From positions 1 through 7,755 of the forward strand of contig CAMFLG010000138.1 of the NCBI GenBank assembly GCA_945957495.1: 7,755 bases of DNA, in the 5' to 3' direction. The position numbers were made by a program, and so were the translations under genes. This DNA comes from an uncultured Pseudorhodobacter sp. GTDB taxonomy: Bacteria > Pseudomonadota > Alphaproteobacteria > Rhodobacterales > Rhodobacteraceae. The notes under the pieces were generated by a model, which saw only the letters and a list, made by a program, of their open reading frames with translations, made no database searches and was not told where the DNA came from. Below are positions 5,609 to 7,755 of this stretch, piece after piece (within the stretch, counting starts at the first letter, position 1; each line of letters opens with the position of its first letter).

Positions 5609-6571
5609 TCAGACCAGCGACGGGTCGATGGTTTTGCAGGCGGCGACGAGGCCTTTGACTGCATCTACCGATTTCTGGAACATCGCGTTTTCGGCCGCGT
5701 CCATCTGGATTTCCACCAGACGTTCAACCCCACCGGCGCCGATGATCACCGGAACGCCGACATACATGCCGTCCAGACCGAAGGCACCCTTGACATAGGC
5801 TGCAACCGGCAGCAGGCGCTTCTGGTCCTTGAGATAGGCTTCTGCCATCTCGATTGCCGAGGCGGCGGGCGCGTAGAAGGCCGAGCCGGTTTTCAGAAGG
5901 CCAACGATCTCTGCGCCGCCATCGCGGGTGCGCTGGATGATGCCATCCAGTTTTTCCTGCGTGGTCCAGCCCATTTTCACCAGATCGGGCAGCGGGATGC
6001 CAGCCACGGTCGAATAGCGGGCCAAGGGCACCATGGTGTCGCCGTGGCCGCCCAGCACGAAGGCGGTCACGTCCTTCATCGAGACGTTGAATTCGGTGGC
6101 CAGGAAATGGCGGAAGCGGCCAGCGTCCAGCACGCCTGCCATGCCGACGACCTTGTTGTGCGGCAGGCCCGAGAATTCGCGCAGCGCCCAGACCATCGCG
6201 TCGAGCGGGTTGGTGATGCAGATGACGAAGGCGTTCGGGGCATGGGCGGCAAGGCCCTCGCCCACGGATTTCATCACCTTGAGGTTGATGCCCAACAGGT
6301 CATCGCGGCTCATCCCCGGTTTGCGCGGAACGCCAGCGGTGACGATGCACACGTCGGCGCCTGCGATGTCGGCGTAGGAATTGGCGCCTTTCAGCGTGGC
6401 GTCAAAGCCTTCGATCGGGCCCGATTGCGCGATGTCCAGCGCCTTGCCCTGCGGCGTGCCTTCGGCGATGTCGAACAGGATCACGTCGCCAAGTTCTTTG
6501 ATGGCAGCAAGATGGGCGAGCGTGCCGCCGATCTGGCCTGCGCCGATCAGCGCGATTTTCGGTCTAGCCAT
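5609..6571 (-). CDS. mdh: Malate dehydrogenase
   Basis: 320-residue cytoplasmic enzyme that interconverts malate and oxaloacetate with NAD in the TCA cycle; it belongs to the LDH-like bacterial type. Visible motifs, in order: the Rossmann loop GAGQIGG (10-16); Asp34 ending strand 2 for NAD specificity; VTAGVPRKPGMSRDD (77-91) with substrate arginines Arg83 and Arg89; ITNPLDAMVW (119-128) with Asn121; LDAGRF (148-153) with Asp149 and Arg152; and the active-site loop GGHGDTMVPL with catalytic His176. Arg83 in the substrate loop favours malate over lactate. The frame is open further upstream, but ATG at 6571 matches the family N-terminus (MARPKIALIGAGQIGG) and has AGAGGGG just upstream. In many alphaproteobacteria mdh heads an operon with sucCDAB. 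Here it is followed by palindromes and a convergent pseudogene, so it is probably monocistronic. All key residues are present. Confidence 0.97.
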   Translation of the reverse strand: MARPKIALIGAGQIGGTLAHLAAIKELGDVILFDIAEGTPQGKALDIAQSGPIEGFDATLKGANSYADIAGADVCIVTAGVPRKPGMSRDDLLGINLKVMKSVGEGLAAHAPNAFVICITNPLDAMVWALREFSGLPHNKVVGMAGVLDAGRFRHFLATEFNVSMKDVTAFVLGGHGDTMVPLARYSTVAGIPLPDLVKMGWTTQEKLDGIIQRTRDGGAEIVGLLKTGSAFYAPAASAIEMAEAYLKDQKRLLPVAAYVKGAFGLDGMYVGVPVIIGAGGVERLVEIQMDAAENAMFQKSVDAVKGLVAACKTIDPSLV

Positions 6572-6609
6572 GGGAATCCCCTCTAGGGTTTGCGAAGAAT
6601 GACCCCGGT

Positions 6610-6638
6610 TTGTTAGGCGTATGCGCCGCGCCGCGCAA
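6610..6638 (-). promoter_or_regulatory. Candidate mdh promoter
   Basis: On the minus strand TTGCGC (6638-6633) and TAACAA (6615-6610) are spaced by 17 bases. Transcription would begin near 6603, giving a leader of about 30 bases before the mdh ATG at 6571. The hexamers match consensus only partly, but position and spacing are good. Confidence 0.3.
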
Positions 6639-6734
6639 GCCTGCTGCACTGCGGCAAATTGCAAAGGCTGGTGCCTTGGCCCATGTTTGCGCTAAAGCGG
6701 GCGCAAGCGCATGGGGCGGGCAACGAGGGCGGGC

Positions 6735-7755
6735 ATGGACGGGGCGTTATTCTGGAGCCTGGCGGTGTTGGCGGCGGTGCTGGTGGGCATGGGCAAGGGC
6801 GGGATGCCCGTGGTGGGCATGCTGTCGGTGCCGGTTCTGGCGCTGGTGGTGTCGCCCGTCACGGCGGCGGGGCTGATGCTGCCGGTCTATGTGGTGTCCG
6901 ACATGTTCGGGCTTTACGCCTATCGCCACGCCTTTGACAAACGCGTGCTGGCGATCATGGTGCCGGGAACGACGCTGGGGGTGGGCTTTGGCTATTTCAC
7001 CGCGACGCTGGTGCCCGAGGAACTGGTGACGGTGCTGGTGGGGATGATCGGGGTGGTGTTCGCGCTGAACCTGCTCCTGCGCCGCAAGGTGCAGGTTGCC
7101 CCGCGCGAGGCAAAGGTGGCGCCGGGGCTGTTCTGGGGGGCGATCACCGGCTTTACCAGTTTCGTCAGCCATTCCGGCGGGCCGCCCTATCAGGTTTACA
7201 CCCTGCCGCTGGGGATGAAAAAGGCCGTTTATGCAGGCACTTCGACGATTTCCTTTGCCTATGTGAACGCGATCAAGCTGATCCCCTACTACCTGTTGGG
7301 TCAGATCACGCTGCATTCGCTGGAAAAGGTGCTGGTGCTGATGCCGGTGGCGGCGGTGTCGGTGTTCGCGGGGCCGGAGAAGGGGGACTCGGTGCGCGTG
7401 GTGGATGCGCGGTCCGGCGCGGAGCACGCGCGGCTGGACCACGCGTTGGGCGTGGTTGTGGAGCTCTTCTTCGCGACCACTGCGACGGGCACGGCGCACA
7501 TCACCGCCGTCGCGAGCGACGGCGCGTTTGCGGTGTGGGCGTCCACCAACACGACCGAGCCGTGGCGATCCGTCTCGGCGGGGTTCCTGGGCTCGTCAAA
7601 GGCCTCGCGCTTGCTCCTCACGCGCCGCGCGCTCAGCGCGCCCTCGGGCTGGCCCGCGCCCGGGTTGGTGGGCATTCGACGCTCGTTCCCGGCAAACCAG
7701 GTGCAGCTCGTCGTGTTCACGCCCAAGGGCAACGACGCCGTCTCGAGTCTCCCAC
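6735..7755 (+). CDS. TauE/SafE-family membrane protein, C-terminus replaced by an unrelated in-frame tail; runs off the window
   Basis: Residues 1 to about 213 (6735-7373) look like a TauE/SafE (DUF81) inner-membrane permease; the family exports sulfite, sulfonates or related anions, but the substrate here is unknown. Seen: an opening hydrophobic helix; the KGGMPVVGM motif (about 21-29); repeated hydrophobic spans such as VLAIMVPGTTLGVGFGYF; and the second-half block GFTSFVSHSGGPPYQVYTLPLGMKKAVYAGTSTISF, typical of the family's repeated half. ATG at 6735 has a GAGGG 5 bases upstream. The gene is divergent from mdh. After MPVAAVSVFAG, about where the last transmembrane helices should come (families are near 245-250 residues), the protein becomes hydrophilic and unlike a permease. 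The frame stays open with no stop to the window end. The permease is therefore truncated, either by an assembly join or by a real fusion; the first is more likely. Confidence 0.7.
   Translation, partial: MDGALFWSLAVLAAVLVGMGKGGMPVVGMLSVPVLALVVSPVTAAGLMLPVYVVSDMFGLYAYRHAFDKRVLAIMVPGTTLGVGFGYFTATLVPEELVTVLVGMIGVVFALNLLLRRKVQVAPREAKVAPGLFWGAITGFTSFVSHSGGPPYQVYTLPLGMKKAVYAGTSTISFAYVNAIKLIPYYLLGQITLHSLEKVLVLMPVAAVSVFAGPEKGDSVRVVDARSGAEHARLDHALGVVVELFFATTATGTAHITAVASDGAFAVWASTNTTEPWRSVSAGFLGSSKASRLLLTRRALSAPSGWPAPGLVGIRRSFPANQVQLVVFTPKGNDAVSSLP
7374..7755 (+). other. Foreign-looking segment encoding WD40-like sequence
   Basis: From about 7374 the frame continues as GDSVRVVDARSGAEHARLDHA, then HITAVASDGAFAVWAST, then QVQLVVFTPKGND. 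These resemble successive WD40 blade pieces (a V.D..SG...L.H strand set, a DG...VW ending, and a P.G.. turn). WD40 propellers have no known place in a TauE permease. Leucine codons shift sharply: CTC is used about 6 times in 11 leucines here, against about once in 30 in the preceding permease, where CTG dominates. That suggests another genome, possibly a GC-rich eukaryote, but the source cannot be determined from this segment. No stop occurs before the window edge, so the piece is partial at both ends. Confidence 0.5.

Noticed and set aside
5561..6586. 341-codon plus-strand frame opposite mdh
   Set aside because: Histidine- and glycine-rich product typical of antisense translation of a GC-rich gene; mdh on the minus strand is unambiguous.
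6572..6664. Upstream extension of the mdh frame
   Set aside because: Adds 31 residues before a canonical MDH N-terminus; ATG at 6571 has its own purine-rich ribosome-binding site.
6687..6706. TTGCGC/GCGCAA dyad upstream of the permease
   Set aside because: Six-base arms with an 8-base loop in GC-rich DNA; too weak to call an operator.
6747..7499. 250-codon minus-strand frame opposite the permease
   Set aside because: Rich in His, Arg and Gln with no motif. It crosses the composition break and is opposite clear transmembrane coding sequence.

Overview
The window looks like GC-rich alphaproteobacterial DNA, most probably from the order Rhodobacterales. The evidence is the strong G/C third-position bias, a 320-residue LDH-like malate dehydrogenase, a PepT-type tripeptidase, and short palindromic intergenic repeats. 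The taxon is inferred from composition and protein style, because no search could be run. The right-hand ~380 bases do not fit this picture and are probably foreign.

Layout, left to right. (1) Bases 1-55, minus strand: the first 18 codons of a secreted protein, showing only its signal peptide. (2) 132-803, minus: a class I SAM-dependent methyltransferase. (3) 1012-1875, plus: a GT-A-like glycosyltransferase with a DDD motif, divergent from the methyltransferase and convergent with the next gene. (4) 1882-3117, minus: pepT, a zinc tripeptidase with its metal ligands intact. (5) 3339-3920, plus: a GNAT acetyltransferase. (6) 4120-5106, plus: a GT8-like glycosyltransferase with a DxD motif. (7) About 5131-5487, plus: a decayed second copy of the GNAT gene. 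It has lost its start and most of its N-terminus, has a 51-bp internal deletion, and has a Gly-to-Glu change in the acetyl-CoA motif. (8) 5500-5600: two perfect 28-bp palindromes related by paired compensatory changes. (9) 5609-6571, minus: mdh, malate dehydrogenase. (10) 6735 onward, plus: a TauE/SafE-family membrane protein that stops resembling its family near base 7372 and continues in frame into a WD40-like, differently coded sequence to the window edge.

Functionally the window mixes housekeeping genes (mdh in the TCA cycle, pepT in peptide turnover) with accessory genes. The two glycosyltransferases and the methyltransferase could contribute to a surface glycan, but they are not in one operon and their substrates cannot be read from sequence. 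I see no RNA genes, CRISPR array, transposase or integrase. I do not find a convincing new multi-gene system. The observations most worth checking are the paired palindromes, the GNAT duplication flanking a glycosyltransferase, and the abrupt composition and domain break near 7372, which most likely marks a chimeric contig end.
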